From Alkalicella caledoniensis (lineage in GTDB: Bacteria > Bacillota > Proteinivoracia > Proteinivoracales > Proteinivoracaceae): 64,000 nucleotides of DNA. The DNA lies in contig NZ_CP058559.1 of the NCBI RefSeq assembly GCF_014467015.1, positions 434,001 to 498,000 on the forward strand. The letters are read 5' to 3'. Shown here piece by piece: positions 19,174-28,842 of this stretch (its first letter is position 1; each line of letters starts with the position of its first letter). The notes under the pieces are model-generated. The model searched no databases. It saw only the letters and a program-made list of their open reading frames with translations, and had not been told where the DNA came from. The position numbers and the translations under genes are program-made.

Positions 19174-20409
19174 TTATCTATTTAATAGGGCTAAAGTTCT
19201 CATCATTTCATTTTTAACTATCATTAAGCCCTCATCTACACCCATACCAGGCTTTGCTAATATTTGTACCGGTCCAGTAGCTAACGCTACGTGTACTGCA
19301 ATCTGAGAAGTGCGATCTGTTTCGTTGCAGGTACCTCCAAGGTATGCCCCTACTCCATTTTCTTTACAGTATAGAACCGCTTCAATAATATTGTTGATAC
19401 CACCTAGGTCAGGTGCTTTTATTTGCACCATATCACAGCAGCCACAGTCAGCAAAATCTTTTATGTCTTCAAGGGTATTACACCACTCATCTGCAACAAG
19501 TTCAACTGTACATTTTTTTTCTTTAAGAAGTTTATTCAACTTACCTAAAGCTTCCATTTGAAGTGTTTTTTCCTCCATATCCATAGGCCCTTCAATTCTA
19601 AGGGTGTGAGGTGCTGCAGCTTCACCAAGTTCACAAAGATAATCAGCCATTTTTTCGTAGTTGTTTTCAAAGGCTAATCCTATGGTGCCATAAACGTCGA
19701 TATGGAAGATTGGCAGATACCCTTTGGTACCTAACTCACTTACGCGATTTTTCATCCATAAAATATATTCTTTAAGTTTTTCACCCTTTTGCCCTAACTT
19801 GCTCTTCACGTTATTTATCAGAGCATGGGGCATCACATCTGCACCCTTAATGATCATTTTATCGACATTTAGGTATCTTTCGTCACCTGATTGAGTGAAG
19901 ATAGGAATAGGTTCTTTGCATAAAGTTGTAGAATACTCCTGTGCAATAACCTCTGCCATGGTTATTTTCTTAGCTTTAGCAACAGCATCTAAAATAGATT
20001 GTGTAATTCCATATCTCAATGCCGTATGAATAAGCTTGCCATTTTTTTTCTTTAAACTATCAATCTCATGAGCTAGCTCCTTAAAACTATCTAGTTTCCT
20101 TCCTATCAGTAGTGGCTTAATAACTTCCTCTACAATAGGCTTAAAGTCTTTAGCTAGAAATAGTGGATCACGTCCTCCAGCTCCCGAGTATTGCACAGCT
20201 GCACAGTCTCCATAGGCCACTTGACCATCTTCTAAGATTAGCATCACAGACAAACTCTCACCTTGTTGTCTAACGGAAGAAAAGCCTTCAGTAACTGGTT
20301 CCCCCTTATATGTGAAGCCATCTGATTCAGCGTCTTTCTTTATTGCCCTTTGATCATCAAAGTAAAAACCTGTTAAACCCATGGAGGTAACTACGTCAAC
20401 AATTTTCAT
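19174..20409 (-). CDS. mal: Methylaspartate ammonia-lyase
   Basis: Enolase-superfamily enzyme converting (2S,3S)-3-methylaspartate to mesaconate and ammonia. At 411 residues it has the full barrel: metal ligands D238 (FHIDVYG), E273 (RIEGP) and D307 (ADEWC), catalytic K331 (VQIKAPDLGG) and the partner histidine H195. All positions agree closely with the Clostridium tetanomorphum enzyme as I remember it. Last gene of the glmS-glmL-glmE-mal run, 21 bases after glmE. No frameshift or key-residue loss. Confidence 0.96.
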   Translation of the reverse strand: MKIVDVVTSMGLTGFYFDDQRAIKKDAESDGFTYKGEPVTEGFSSVRQQGESLSVMLILEDGQVAYGDCAAVQYSGAGGRDPLFLAKDFKPIVEEVIKPLLIGRKLDSFKELAHEIDSLKKKNGKLIHTALRYGITQSILDAVAKAKKITMAEVIAQEYSTTLCKEPIPIFTQSGDERYLNVDKMIIKGADVMPHALINNVKSKLGQKGEKLKEYILWMKNRVSELGTKGYLPIFHIDVYGTIGLAFENNYEKMADYLCELGEAAAPHTLRIEGPMDMEEKTLQMEALGKLNKLLKEKKCTVELVADEWCNTLEDIKDFADCGCCDMVQIKAPDLGGINNIIEAVLYCKENGVGAYLGGTCNETDRTSQIAVHVALATGPVQILAKPGMGVDEGLMIVKNEMMRTLALLNR

Positions 20410-20430
20410 TTACAGAACACTCTCCCTTAA

Positions 20431-21885
20431 TTAGTTTGGTCTACCAACCAACATACCTTTTCCAATGGCATAAATATCATCTATAACCATCTGGAAACTT
20501 GGCTCCCTCTCTTCTGCTTCTCCACGTTCTGCAATTTTTTTCTTGTGAAAGTCAATTATCTCTTTGTCAAATGGAAGATCTCCTGTATCAAGCATTCTAA
20601 TAGCCCCGTTATTATCTCTAGCTGGGAGTATACGACCTGCGTTGTATCTACTTGGTGCAAAAGGAACATCAATTATTCCAGCTTCGAATGCCCTAATTAT
20701 TCCCCTAGCCCAGTCTCCATCTCCCACTTTTAGAATGGTATCTAAAATTGCCCTTGTTTCTTTCTTAATCATTTCCTTTTCTTCTGCTAGTTCGTTTGTA
20801 AGTGGTAGAGTTTGATCTTTAAGCATATTTACTAATTGTTTAGTTGTTCTTAAACCTTGAGCATTTGCCTCTTTGGTTGGGATACCCATGGCTTCATGAG
20901 GTGTTTTTACTATTACTTTAGTAGCCTTAGCTAAAGCTGCAGTAGCTGCACCCCAGCTTATAACACCAAATGCCTTAGCTTCATCTTGGGGGAAACCACC
21001 CATCCATTGATGGAATACTGTGGTCACATGTCGATTTTCGTAACCATTCTTCAGAAGGTACTCTTCACTAAGTTCCTGTAGTGTTTGGATTGCGGCAACA
21101 TCTTGAACTAAATTACCACATTGTCCATACCCCAAAGTAAGGTTATGAACCCCTTGTTCAGCAGCTAAAATAGCTTCAACTATGGCAACTGTATGTGAGA
21201 TACAAGGTGGCACCAAAGTACCAGTTAGTGGTCCAAAGGGTTCTCTATTTATAACCACACCATTTTCATGGTAATAGCCTATCAGACGATCTACATATTG
21301 CCAGTAATAGATGGTTTTTTCTAATGATACGTTTTTAGCATAGGGGATATTATATGAGATACCTCCCCCTTCATAGTCAGTAAAGCCCGCTGCTAAGGTT
21401 ATTTCAGCAAGCAACCTTGCATCTGGTGTGCCGTGTCTTACTTGAACAGGTACATTTACACTTTCAACAACACGTCTACAGTTTTCTAACCCGTGGTTTA
21501 CTGCCGGGAAACCATTAAGCAAAGATCTTCCACTGGAGATACTCTCTTGTATACCTTTTTCCGCTTCTTGATATCGATTTTGCCTAGTGTAGCTGTCGAT
21601 GGTTGAAGGCAGGAGGTCCGCTTGACCCTCATTTTGTAAGAATTGTAAAAGTCCGATATGCTCATTTACCAAAGCTACTCCAGCCCTTGGTTGAACAAGG
21701 GTAATTCCGTTTTCTTTGGCATGTAAAAGCTTAGCTGCGAAATTTTTACTTTTGGGCAAACTCTTTTGATACTCAATACCTGCATCAATATCTTCGACGT
21801 CACTTCCAGTTGGCCATGTTGCCAAAATTTCTTTACGAAGGGACATCAGTTTTTCCATGGACCACTTTTTATTTAAAACTTCCAC
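20431..21885 (-). CDS. glmE: Glutamate mutase (methylaspartate mutase) E subunit
   Basis: The 484-residue catalytic subunit of adenosylcobalamin-dependent glutamate mutase is a TIM barrel that binds glutamate and moves the glycyl group to give 3-methylaspartate. Length and motifs fit MutE/Glm[13 protein letters not shown] near 107, NGFPAVNHG (substrate-binding arginine region), [23 protein letters not shown] and [11 protein letters not shown]. It follows glmL by a single base and precedes mal by 21, a tight operon. It needs GlmS for cobalamin binding. Confidence 0.96.
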   Translation of the reverse strand: MEVLNKKWSMEKLMSLRKEILATWPTGSDVEDIDAGIEYQKSLPKSKNFAAKLLHAKENGITLVQPRAGVALVNEHIGLLQFLQNEGQADLLPSTIDSYTRQNRYQEAEKGIQESISSGRSLLNGFPAVNHGLENCRRVVESVNVPVQVRHGTPDARLLAEITLAAGFTDYEGGGISYNIPYAKNVSLEKTIYYWQYVDRLIGYYHENGVVINREPFGPLTGTLVPPCISHTVAIVEAILAAEQGVHNLTLGYGQCGNLVQDVAAIQTLQELSEEYLLKNGYENRHVTTVFHQWMGGFPQDEAKAFGVISWGAATAALAKATKVIVKTPHEAMGIPTKEANAQGLRTTKQLVNMLKDQTLPLTNELAEEKEMIKKETRAILDTILKVGDGDWARGIIRAFEAGIIDVPFAPSRYNAGRILPARDNNGAIRMLDTGDLPFDKEIIDFHKKKIAERGEAEEREPSFQMVIDDIYAIGKGMLVGRPN

Positions 21886-21886
21886 C

Positions 21887-23269
21887 TTAATTTCCTCCCT
21901 TAATTATGCTAAAGTTTACTTCCACTAATCTTTTTGCTAACATAGGATATTTTTCTACCATGAGACCGATTGCTGACAGTATATAACCTTTATCAACACT
22001 GAACTTAGGTATCTTAGGCCGTAAAGTTAGATTATCACTTTCTTTAAACAAGGATCCTGACAGTATACCTCCAGGGTTTTTACTGTTTACAATAGGCCCT
22101 CCAGTTCCAATTACAAGTTGAATATCTGTTAAGTCTTTTCCATACTGAAGGTAGTTGATACCGTGGGGTGTATAAGTTATTTCTAGATAACCACTATGCC
22201 TTTTAACAGCTAGATCCACGGCTCCCTTTGCTAAGTCTTCCTCAAAATCATCACGGATGGATGATGTGCTCCATATATCACTTAATATCTCTCCCACCAT
22301 TTTTTCCACTTCCTGGGTTTCATGTTTTAACAGGCTCTCTGAATCTAACGCTTCAATTAGTGGATTTAAACTATATCTCATACCTAGGTCCCCTTCCACT
22401 GTCCTTTTTGCAAAAGGTTGGGGTAAACCTCTAAAAACTACTCCGTTATTTTGGGGTTCACCTTTGGAAAAAGAATGAACATCTGTAGTTGCTCCACCAA
22501 TATCTACTATCAAAATTCGCTCACAGTTGTCTATAATTTTATTTTTAGCAATAAATTCTCCAGCCTTTAACACTGCCTGTGGTGTTGGCATTATGATACC
22601 ATCTATGGTATCCTCAGCTTTTTTTAAACCCTTAGCTTCTATAATATTTTTTAAGAAAACGTCTCGTATTTTTTCCCTTGCAGGGTCCACATTCAATTTG
22701 TTTAAAGTGGGAAGAACATTATCTGTGACATAGTGTTCTTTATTACAATTTATAAATAGTTCCTCTAATTCGTCTTGAGTATTCTTATTTCCTGCTATGA
22801 CAATGGGGCAAGTTAGCTCAGATTGAGCTAATAATTCGCCGTTGTGCAAAATCACTTCCTTATTTCCCCCATCGGTTCCACCTGCTAGTAAAACTATATC
22901 GGGTTTAAGGCTAATTAACTCTGCTATTTCTCTTTTAGTGAGGGTGTAGCTATATACCTTTTGAAGTTTTGCACCAGCCCCTAGGGCAGCCATTTTTGCT
23001 GCTTCTAAAGTTAGCTCAGGCACTAAACCAATTGCTATCATTTTCAGCCCCCCTGCAGCTGAGCTACAGGCAAGCTTCTCTTCAAAATAAGGCAAGTGTC
23101 CAATTTGTCGGGCTAAGTTTTCAAGTGCTATTTCAAGACCTATGTTTATGTCCTCGTCTACAGTGGTTGGACCCTTAGCAGTATAAAACACACCAGGGTT
23201 TTCTAAGTCAACTGCAGTCACTTTTGTAAAGGTACTGCCAAAATCTATCAATAATATTCCTTTTTCCAC
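21887..23269 (-). CDS. glmL: Glutamate mutase reactivating ATPase GlmL/MutL
   Basis: The 460-residue ASKHA-fold (Hsp70-like) ATPase of the MutL family, which exchanges damaged cobalamin on glutamate mutase. Phosphate loops are IDFGSTFTK (8-16) and [23 protein letters not shown] is the adenosine-region motif. Such genes sit between the S and E subunit genes in clostridial operons, exactly as here. Twenty bases separate it from glmS and one base from glmE. Confidence 0.95.
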   Translation of the reverse strand: MEKGILLIDFGSTFTKVTAVDLENPGVFYTAKGPTTVDEDINIGLEIALENLARQIGHLPYFEEKLACSSAAGGLKMIAIGLVPELTLEAAKMAALGAGAKLQKVYSYTLTKREIAELISLKPDIVLLAGGTDGGNKEVILHNGELLAQSELTCPIVIAGNKNTQDELEELFINCNKEHYVTDNVLPTLNKLNVDPAREKIRDVFLKNIIEAKGLKKAEDTIDGIIMPTPQAVLKAGEFIAKNKIIDNCERILIVDIGGATTDVHSFSKGEPQNNGVVFRGLPQPFAKRTVEGDLGMRYSLNPLIEALDSESLLKHETQEVEKMVGEILSDIWSTSSIRDDFEEDLAKGAVDLAVKRHSGYLEITYTPHGINYLQYGKDLTDIQLVIGTGGPIVNSKNPGGILSGSLFKESDNLTLRPKIPKFSVDKGYILSAIGLMVEKYPMLAKRLVEVNFSIIKGGN

Positions 23270-23289
23270 CGAAAACCACCTCAGCCACG

Positions 23290-23703
23290 TTATTCTATAT
23301 TCAGATCTGCTTTCAAATGAGTAATGGCTTCTTCAGGCAATGTACCTGGAGGGTAAACACGATTAAAGCCCATCTCTAAAAATTTCTCTTTTACTGGCTC
23401 CCACTCTTGTTTACCAACAACTAAATTCCCACCTGCGTACAGAATTATCTCTCCTATACCTGATTCCTCACATTTTTCCCTCAAACCCCTACAATCCATT
23501 TCTCCATGACCATATAAGGATGATACCAAAATCGCCTTTGCTCCTGTCTCTATAGCAGCTTGAATGAACTCCTCTTGAGATGCTAACACTCCGATATTTA
23601 CCACATCAAAACCTGCTTGGGAAAAAGCGTAATCTAGTATACGATTTCCAACCGCATGTACGTCTGCCCCTATAACTCCTGTTACAATGGTTTTATTGCC
23701 CAT
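23290..23703 (-). CDS. glmS: Glutamate mutase cobalamin-binding S subunit
   Basis: The 137-residue Rossmann-like B12-binding subunit carries the base-off/His-on signature DxHxxG as D14-V-H16-A-V-G19; H16 is the lower cobalt ligand. [10 protein letters not shown] and [10 protein letters not shown] are the further S and GG motifs. It starts the mutase genes and lies 16 bases after murI, so the mutase operon may be co-transcribed with the glutamate racemase gene. The symbol is shared with an unrelated aminotransferase/ribozyme gene; mutS is an alternative name. Confidence 0.96.
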   Translation of the reverse strand: MGNKTIVTGVIGADVHAVGNRILDYAFSQAGFDVVNIGVLASQEEFIQAAIETGAKAILVSSLYGHGEMDCRGLREKCEESGIGEIILYAGGNLVVGKQEWEPVKEKFLEMGFNRVYPPGTLPEEAITHLKADLNIE

Positions 23704-23719
23704 TTTTTCTAATCCTCCC

Positions 23720-24520
23720 TTAATCTAAAAGAACTGTATAAGCTTTTATTTTTTTGTTTAACCATTTTGAAGCAGTTGCATTAAAAGTATTTGTTTTACC
23801 ACTTACAAAGTATCTGTGAGCATGGTCCTTTTCCTGGTCTTGTATTAATTCTTGTTCTTCAAGTATAGCTTTTGCCAAATGCGCTGTAGCCTCAGCTGAG
23901 TTTACCAATGTAACTTCTGGACCCATAACTTCCTGTATTAACTCTGACATTATTGGATAGTGGGTGCAGCCAAGAATCAGTGTGTCTATCCCTTTTTCTT
24001 TAAGCGGTCTTAGGTAACTGTGTGCCACTTCCTTAGCTTCCTTTGTTTCCAATAAATTATTCTCTACTAAGAGGACAAACAAAGGACAGGCTTGACTGTA
24101 AACTTCAATCTTCGGGTCAATGGTTTTAATTGCTTTTTCGTAAGCCTTACTTTTTACGGTACCTTCAGTACCAATCACCCCCACTTTTTTATTTTTAGTT
24201 TTTTGTACAGCCGCCTGAGCTCCTGGATTTATAACACCTATAATAGGGATATCAAATTCTTTTTTATATTGGTCCAACCCCACGGCAGTTGCTGTGTTAC
24301 ACGCAACGATCACCATTTTGATATCTTGAGTTTGTAAAAACTCGATTATATCTAATGCAAATCCCTTAACTTCTTCAGGATCTCTAGGGCCATAAGGCAT
24401 TTTGGCAGTATCACCAAAGTAAACCATTCTTTCATTTGGTAGTAATTCATTTATTTCTTTAACTACAGTAAGACCACCTACACCTGAGTCTAGTAGACCT
24501 ATAGAATATATTTTTTCCAT
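23720..24520 (-). CDS. murI: Glutamate racemase
   Basis: Interconverts L- and D-glutamate for peptidoglycan. Both catalytic cysteines are present: C74 in VACNTAT and the second in LGCTHYPIM (about 185), with DSGVGG at 11-16 and [11 protein letters not shown] after it. The length of 266 is usual. The start ATG has an AGAGGTGCG site upstream. Heading the glutamate mutase genes, it shares their substrate: L-glutamate goes to the wall through MurI or to fermentation through the mutase. B. subtilis racE likewise stands near gerM. Confidence 0.96.
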   Translation of the reverse strand: MEKIYSIGLLDSGVGGLTVVKEINELLPNERMVYFGDTAKMPYGPRDPEEVKGFALDIIEFLQTQDIKMVIVACNTATAVGLDQYKKEFDIPIIGVINPGAQAAVQKTKNKKVGVIGTEGTVKSKAYEKAIKTIDPKIEVYSQACPLFVLLVENNLLETKEAKEVAHSYLRPLKEKGIDTLILGCTHYPIMSELIQEVMGPEVTLVNSAEATAHLAKAILEEQELIQDQEKDHAHRYFVSGKTNTFNATASKWLNKKIKAYTVLLD

Positions 24521-24835
24521 TATTCACGCACCTCTATTTCGAGCTTTTTCGCTAATTCTTTACCATTGTAAATAATTAAAATCCATTTTGGACTATTGGA
24601 CTACTCCAATTCTCTAATATAGCATATTCTCTATTTGTCCTTAAATTCCTTCTTTTCAAAAGACTTTTTCAAAAATTATTTTTTACCAAAATCCAGTATT
24701 ATATTTGTGTTGTTATTAACATAAGTATACAAAAAAATTGAACGGCTAAGCGTCCAATTTTTCTAATTTTTTAATTGAGATGCATGCATCCATACAATTA
24801 AAAATTGCTCTCGTGCTTATATTAAAATCAAAACT
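24521..24835. other. Intergenic region upstream of murI
   Basis: No credible gene. It holds the terminator at 24730-24763 and an AT-rich stretch that must contain the murI promoter; TATATT near 24614-24620 on the minus strand is a possible -10 without a good -35. A short direct repeat TAGTCCA occurs near 24591-24606. No cobalamin riboswitch pattern is visible despite the B12-dependent enzyme downstream. Confidence 0.5.
24730..24763 (-). terminator. Intrinsic terminator downstream of UPF0316 gene
   Basis: ATTGGACG pairs with CGTTCAAT (one G-U) around CTTAGC on the minus strand, followed by seven T; the other side also has T, so it may work both ways. Confidence 0.75.
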
Positions 24836-25357
24836 CTATTTTCCTTTTTGCTGCCTGTAGTATCCACCTAGGGTCTTCTTTGCATCCATTATAGCTGTAA
24901 AAGCCTTAGGATCCCTTTCCCCCACCAGTGTTAATATTTTATCTAAATCTTTCCTTTGGGAGTAAACATTTAAAATGTTTTTTATTCCATTTTTCCCTAC
25001 CCCTTCTACAACAGTAACTCCATAGCCATTTTCCCTTAGGATCTCTATTATCTCAATATCATTTTCACTGGGTATTACCTGTACAGCTATATAGCCTAAA
25101 GCCAGTTTTTCTTCCAAAAAAATCCCTACATAGTTACCTGCTGCAAAACCAAAGGCATATACCAATAAATTTACAGGGTTATCTAAACTATTAACAACTC
25201 TTCCCAGTGCCACTATATACACTATAACTTCAAAGAAGCCTATAACAGCTGCTTGTAGTCTTCTCCCTTTAACAATAAGTAGCATTCTAACAGTTGCCAT
25301 GGATACATCTATTACTCTCGCAACAAAGATGAATCCCAATTCTAAAAATAAAACCAT
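24836..25357 (-). CDS. UPF0316/DUF2179-type membrane protein
   Basis: 173 residues: three hydrophobic segments in the first 90 (about 2-20, 35-55, 62-82) followed by a soluble DUF2179-like domain with ENGYGVTVVEGVGKNG and LTLVGERDPKAF. This is the architecture of B. subtilis YebE and relatives, whose function is not known. It follows the MATE gene by 26 bases and could share its transcript. Confidence 0.85.
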   Translation of the reverse strand: MVLFLELGFIFVARVIDVSMATVRMLLIVKGRRLQAAVIGFFEVIVYIVALGRVVNSLDNPVNLLVYAFGFAAGNYVGIFLEEKLALGYIAVQVIPSENDIEIIEILRENGYGVTVVEGVGKNGIKNILNVYSQRKDLDKILTLVGERDPKAFTAIMDAKKTLGGYYRQQKGK

Positions 25358-25383
25358 TTTAATTAAGAACTCCTCTCATTTTA

Positions 25384-26820
25384 TTAGGATACTTTAATAT
25401 GTTTCCATTTACCACTTTTGAATCTTAAAAATATCAATGTTCCTCTTATACTTAAGTCAGCTACCATGGCCAGCCATGCGCCCATAAGGCCTAAATCGAA
25501 TAGGTAAACGAAAATGACAGCTAAACTTAATCTAACAACCCACATTCCAGTGAATGCATATATTAGCGGCCACCTTGTGTCACCTGCACCTCTTAATGCT
25601 CCCGATAAAACCATAGCTGAAGAAAAAAATGGTTGTGCAAATGCAACAATTCTAAGACACATTGATCCATATTTTATGACTTCTGGATCACTATTAAAAA
25701 TACTTATTAAGTAATGGGGAAAAAAGAAAAAAATAAACCCCATTAAGGACATTACAATTACGCCAAGTTTTAAAGTCTCAAATCCATACTTTTCTGCCTC
25801 ATCTGGTTTATTAGCACCTAAGGACTGGCCTACGAGGGTTGTAGCCGCCATGGAAAACCCGTTACCAGGCATATAGGATAATGATTCAGCTACTATAGCC
25901 AAATGATGTGCAGCCAACATACTTGTTCCTAACCCTGCAACTATACGAGTAAAGAATAGTTGTCCTGAACTCATTGCGACCCTTTCTAAAGCTGCAGGTA
26001 AACCTATACTTAAAATATTTTTAATAATTGCTAAATCAAATTTAAGCTTTTCTTTTATACGTAGCTTTACTATAAATTTACCACTAAAAAGTATAAATAA
26101 TACAATTACACCTGCAATCCCCCTAGAAACAGCCGTTGATATTGCCGCACCACTAACACCTAATCCTGCACCCCACATGGTAAATTCTACGGTGGGAAAA
26201 GAGATTTCCCCTAAGATAGGTATATTAAATGGTCCCCCAATGGTTATTAGCCTAGTTGGGAAAATCAAAAAAAAGTTTCCAAAGACATTTAAGATATTTG
26301 CAAAAACATTTATTCGCATAGGTGTTTTTGTATCTCCTGCTCCCCTTAACACACCACTTACAATAAAGGAGACAAAATGCAAAATAAACGTTAGGCTCAT
26401 AATTTTTAAATATGCTGTGGCATAGGGTAAAACTTCAGGTTCTGCTCCCATCCACTTAGGCACGTATTGTCCAAGTGTCAGGGTTAACAATGTTATTACC
26501 ATGGCCATTAGTGCTCCTAAAAGTATTGACTGTTTTGCAACCTCACCGGCTTTTGTAGGTTCGTTTGCTCCAACATACCTTGCCACCAAAGCAGTTGTAC
26601 CGACACTAACTCCTGTAAAAATCCCCATAATAAGCCACATAGGAGATGAACTCAAAGAAATTGCTGAAATAGCTATAGGACCTAGTTGTCCTACCATGGC
26701 AGTGTCAACAAATTGGACCAAAGTTGCCATAAACATTTCGGTTATTGCAGGCCATGCCAAATTTATAACCTTACTCCTCGGGTTTTCAACCTCTATAGCT
26801 TGCCCTCTCCCTAATTCCAA
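25384..26820 (-). CDS. MATE-family multidrug efflux transporter
   Basis: 478-residue integral membrane protein with about 12 helices in two related halves; the repeated motif is FVDTAMVGQLGP in the N-half and the SGVLRGAGDTKTPM/SGALRGAGDTRWP pair marks the two-fold repeat. It exports drugs or metabolites against sodium or proton gradients; the substrate is unknown. A MarR-type regulator gene lies 30 bases upstream in the same direction, which suggests inducible control. The start ATG follows AAGGTAC(A) only weakly, and a start a few codons away cannot be excluded. Confidence 0.9.
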   Translation of the reverse strand: MELGRGQAIEVENPRSKVINLAWPAITEMFMATLVQFVDTAMVGQLGPIAISAISLSSSPMWLIMGIFTGVSVGTTALVARYVGANEPTKAGEVAKQSILLGALMAMVITLLTLTLGQYVPKWMGAEPEVLPYATAYLKIMSLTFILHFVSFIVSGVLRGAGDTKTPMRINVFANILNVFGNFFLIFPTRLITIGGPFNIPILGEISFPTVEFTMWGAGLGVSGAAISTAVSRGIAGVIVLFILFSGKFIVKLRIKEKLKFDLAIIKNILSIGLPAALERVAMSSGQLFFTRIVAGLGTSMLAAHHLAIVAESLSYMPGNGFSMAATTLVGQSLGANKPDEAEKYGFETLKLGVIVMSLMGFIFFFFPHYLISIFNSDPEVIKYGSMCLRIVAFAQPFFSSAMVLSGALRGAGDTRWPLIYAFTGMWVVRLSLAVIFVYLFDLGLMGAWLAMVADLSIRGTLIFLRFKSGKWKHIKVS

Positions 26821-26850
26821 GAGTGTACCTTCTTTCTTTGGTTTTTTTTA

Positions 26851-27306
26851 TTATTTTTTATTGTATTCATCTTTCATAAGATCATATATTTTTGTCAATG
26901 ATCCTACAAGCTTTTGCTGATCTGACTGATCTACATGTGTAAGTATATCATCTAAATATCTTTTTCTGCTTTCAACAACCTCAAGGATCATCTGTTTACC
27001 TTTTTTAGTCATGTGTAATCTAACAACTCTACGGTCGTTTTCATCCCTAACCCTCTCAACTAGGGAGTTCCTTTCCATTCTATCGATAAGGTCAGTTGCT
27101 GTACTGCTTGCCAAGTACATCTTACTTCCAAGCTCACCTATGGTCATATCTCCATGCTCAGATAACAGTAAAAGTGCATTAAACTGTGGAGGAGTTATTT
27201 CAAAATCATTTAAAATATCCCTACCCCTACATTTTATTACAAAACTAACCTTCCTAATTAATGATTCTATTTCTTCCACGTATCCCGGGAACTCTTTTTC
27301 TACCAT
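26851..27306 (-). CDS. MarR-family transcriptional regulator
   Basis: 151-residue winged-helix regulator: helix-turn-helix MTIGELGSKMYLASSTATDLIDRM (about 54-77) followed by the wing with DENDRRVVRLHMTKKG. It probably represses its own gene and the MATE gene downstream in response to a ligand. In B. subtilis a MarR-type gene (ysmB) also sits beside racE, so this may be the positional counterpart. GGAGGTGTATC precedes the start ATG. Promoter at 27346-27375. Confidence 0.9.
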   Translation of the reverse strand: MVEKEFPGYVEEIESLIRKVSFVIKCRGRDILNDFEITPPQFNALLLLSEHGDMTIGELGSKMYLASSTATDLIDRMERNSLVERVRDENDRRVVRLHMTKKGKQMILEVVESRKRYLDDILTHVDQSDQQKLVGSLTKIYDLMKDEYNKK

Positions 27307-27345
27307 GATACACCTCCATAAAATTTCGTGTTACTAACTACTGTA

Positions 27346-27375
27346 AGAATACCAATAAAGACATACATTAGTCAA
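27346..27375 (-). promoter_or_regulatory. Promoter of MarR-MATE operon with possible operator
   Basis: Minus-strand TTGACT (27370-27375), 18-base spacer, TATTCT (27346-27351). Just downstream, TTAC-N8-GTAA (27331-27346) is a weak dyad where a MarR dimer could bind. The dyad is short and may be chance. Confidence 0.5.
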
Positions 27376-27540
27376 CAATTTTAGATGGTTTTTCCTCATT
27401 TTATTTAAATAAACAACGGAAAATTATGTTATTATATTTACATTTTCATAATTTACAATAATTTATGATAAATATTAGCAGGAAACTTATGGTAACATGT
27501 CGAATACTAAACCTTGAGATTTTTTTGAGGGGGGTAAAGC

Positions 27541-28773
27541 ATGTTGAAAAACTTCAATTACAAGAGTAACGAATTTTTCCTCGACATTATAGAAGATCAT
27601 GTTATTATGGAGCGTGACTCTATAGAGGTAGCACAGGTCCCTCCCCTTCCCCAAAGAGAATTGGATATTTTAGTTAAAAAGAACCAAGTTTTTTTACGTA
27701 TGTCTCAAACTTTTATAAGCAGAATACTTGATCAAATACCTACTAGCTCGGCAATATTGATCTTTGAAAAAGATGGAGTCTTAATTAATAAAATTGTAAA
27801 AGGCGAGTTAGAACTACAAGATAGTTTCAAGGTAAAGGTAGGAGTTGAGTTTAATGCCAGCTTTGGCACCAACCCCATAAGAGAGTCCTTAGTTCAGGGT
27901 AAAATAATTGTCTGCGAAAGATTTTCTCAGTGTTTAAGTACAAAAAAATATAGGACACTAATTGCCATACCAATCAAGGATAGTCAAATGGGAAAGTATT
28001 ATGGTTCATTGGGTTTCGTTATACCCCATGAAGATTATAGCCCCTTAATATTACAACTTTTTAAATTAACCTGTGATTTGATAAATCTATCACTTACAAG
28101 GGTTGCTGACATGAAGGACGTCCAAAATTATTTTGAACAGATGTTCGGGAGTTTAGCCCATGAAATCAAAAACATGTTAACAACAATTAGAGGATTTGTA
28201 CAGCTTTTGAGCAAATGCGAGCCAGATAATGAATCCTCAAAAGAAGGGTATTCAAAGTTTATATTAAACGAGCTAGACCGTGCACACGGAATATTAAAGA
28301 ATTCCATTTTTTATTCTACTTCCACCAACCATAGGGTTAACGTATGCAAAATCTCCGACATAATTCACGATGTTTTAAGTAATCTACATTCTACAATTAT
28401 AAACTATAATATAGAGTTAAACTTAGATGTTTCACCTGATATCCCTGCAATAACAGGTGATAGTACACAGTTTAGGCAGGTATTCCTTAATATAATACAA
28501 AATGCCATTGAGTCCATGCCTAATGGTGGAACTTTGTCAGTTATATGTTATTTTTCCAACCTACAAATTTACACTTCAATAAAGGACACGGGTGTTGGTA
28601 TGCCTGCCAATATAAGAAAAAAGATATTTCAGCCATTCTTTTCAACAAAGCATGGGGGCACGGGTTTAGGTCTTTCAGTTAGCAAGCAAGTTATTGAACA
28701 ATATAAAGGACAGATATATGTCACGTCATCTAAAAACAAAGGAACAAGTTTTACCATAATCTTACCCACTTAG
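27541..28773 (+). CDS. Orphan cytoplasmic sensor histidine kinase
   Basis: 410 residues without membrane segments. An N-terminal sensory region includes a GAF-like part (about 50-185, with TSSAILIFEKDGVL and KYRTLIAIPI). A HisKA dimerisation domain with the H-box SLAHEIKNMLT (about 201-211) follows, then a HATPase with N box FLNIIQNAIESMPNG, G1 DTGVGMP and G2 GGTGLGLSVSK. The phospho-acceptor is His in AHEIKN. No response regulator is adjacent, as is usual for the kinases that feed Spo0A in spore-formers. GAGGGGGG lies upstream of ATG, and TGTCGAA, a 0A-box-like heptamer, is at 27498-27504. Confidence 0.88.
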   Translation: MLKNFNYKSNEFFLDIIEDHVIMERDSIEVAQVPPLPQRELDILVKKNQVFLRMSQTFISRILDQIPTSSAILIFEKDGVLINKIVKGELELQDSFKVKVGVEFNASFGTNPIRESLVQGKIIVCERFSQCLSTKKYRTLIAIPIKDSQMGKYYGSLGFVIPHEDYSPLILQLFKLTCDLINLSLTRVADMKDVQNYFEQMFGSLAHEIKNMLTTIRGFVQLLSKCEPDNESSKEGYSKFILNELDRAHGILKNSIFYSTSTNHRVNVCKISDIIHDVLSNLHSTIINYNIELNLDVSPDIPAITGDSTQFRQVFLNIIQNAIESMPNGGTLSVICYFSNLQIYTSIKDTGVGMPANIRKKIFQPFFSTKHGGTGLGLSVSKQVIEQYKGQIYVTSSKNKGTSFTIILPT

Positions 28774-28802
28774 TTAATGGACTTATAAAGTAAAAAGTTA
28801 AA

Positions 28803-28842
28803 ATAAAGAAAACTTAGGATGGTATTCCTAAGTTTTCTTTAT
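28803..28842. terminator. Bidirectional terminator between kinase and regulator genes
   Basis: Perfect stem AAAGAAAACTTAGG/CCTAAGTTTTCTTT (28805-28840) between convergent genes; T-rich tails on both strands. The stop codon of the minus-strand gene is within the stem. Confidence 0.85.

Noticed and set aside
24521-24835. Cobalamin riboswitch upstream of the murI-glutamate mutase operon
   Set aside because: No B12-box (GCCACTG-type) or matching folds found in this AT-rich gap.
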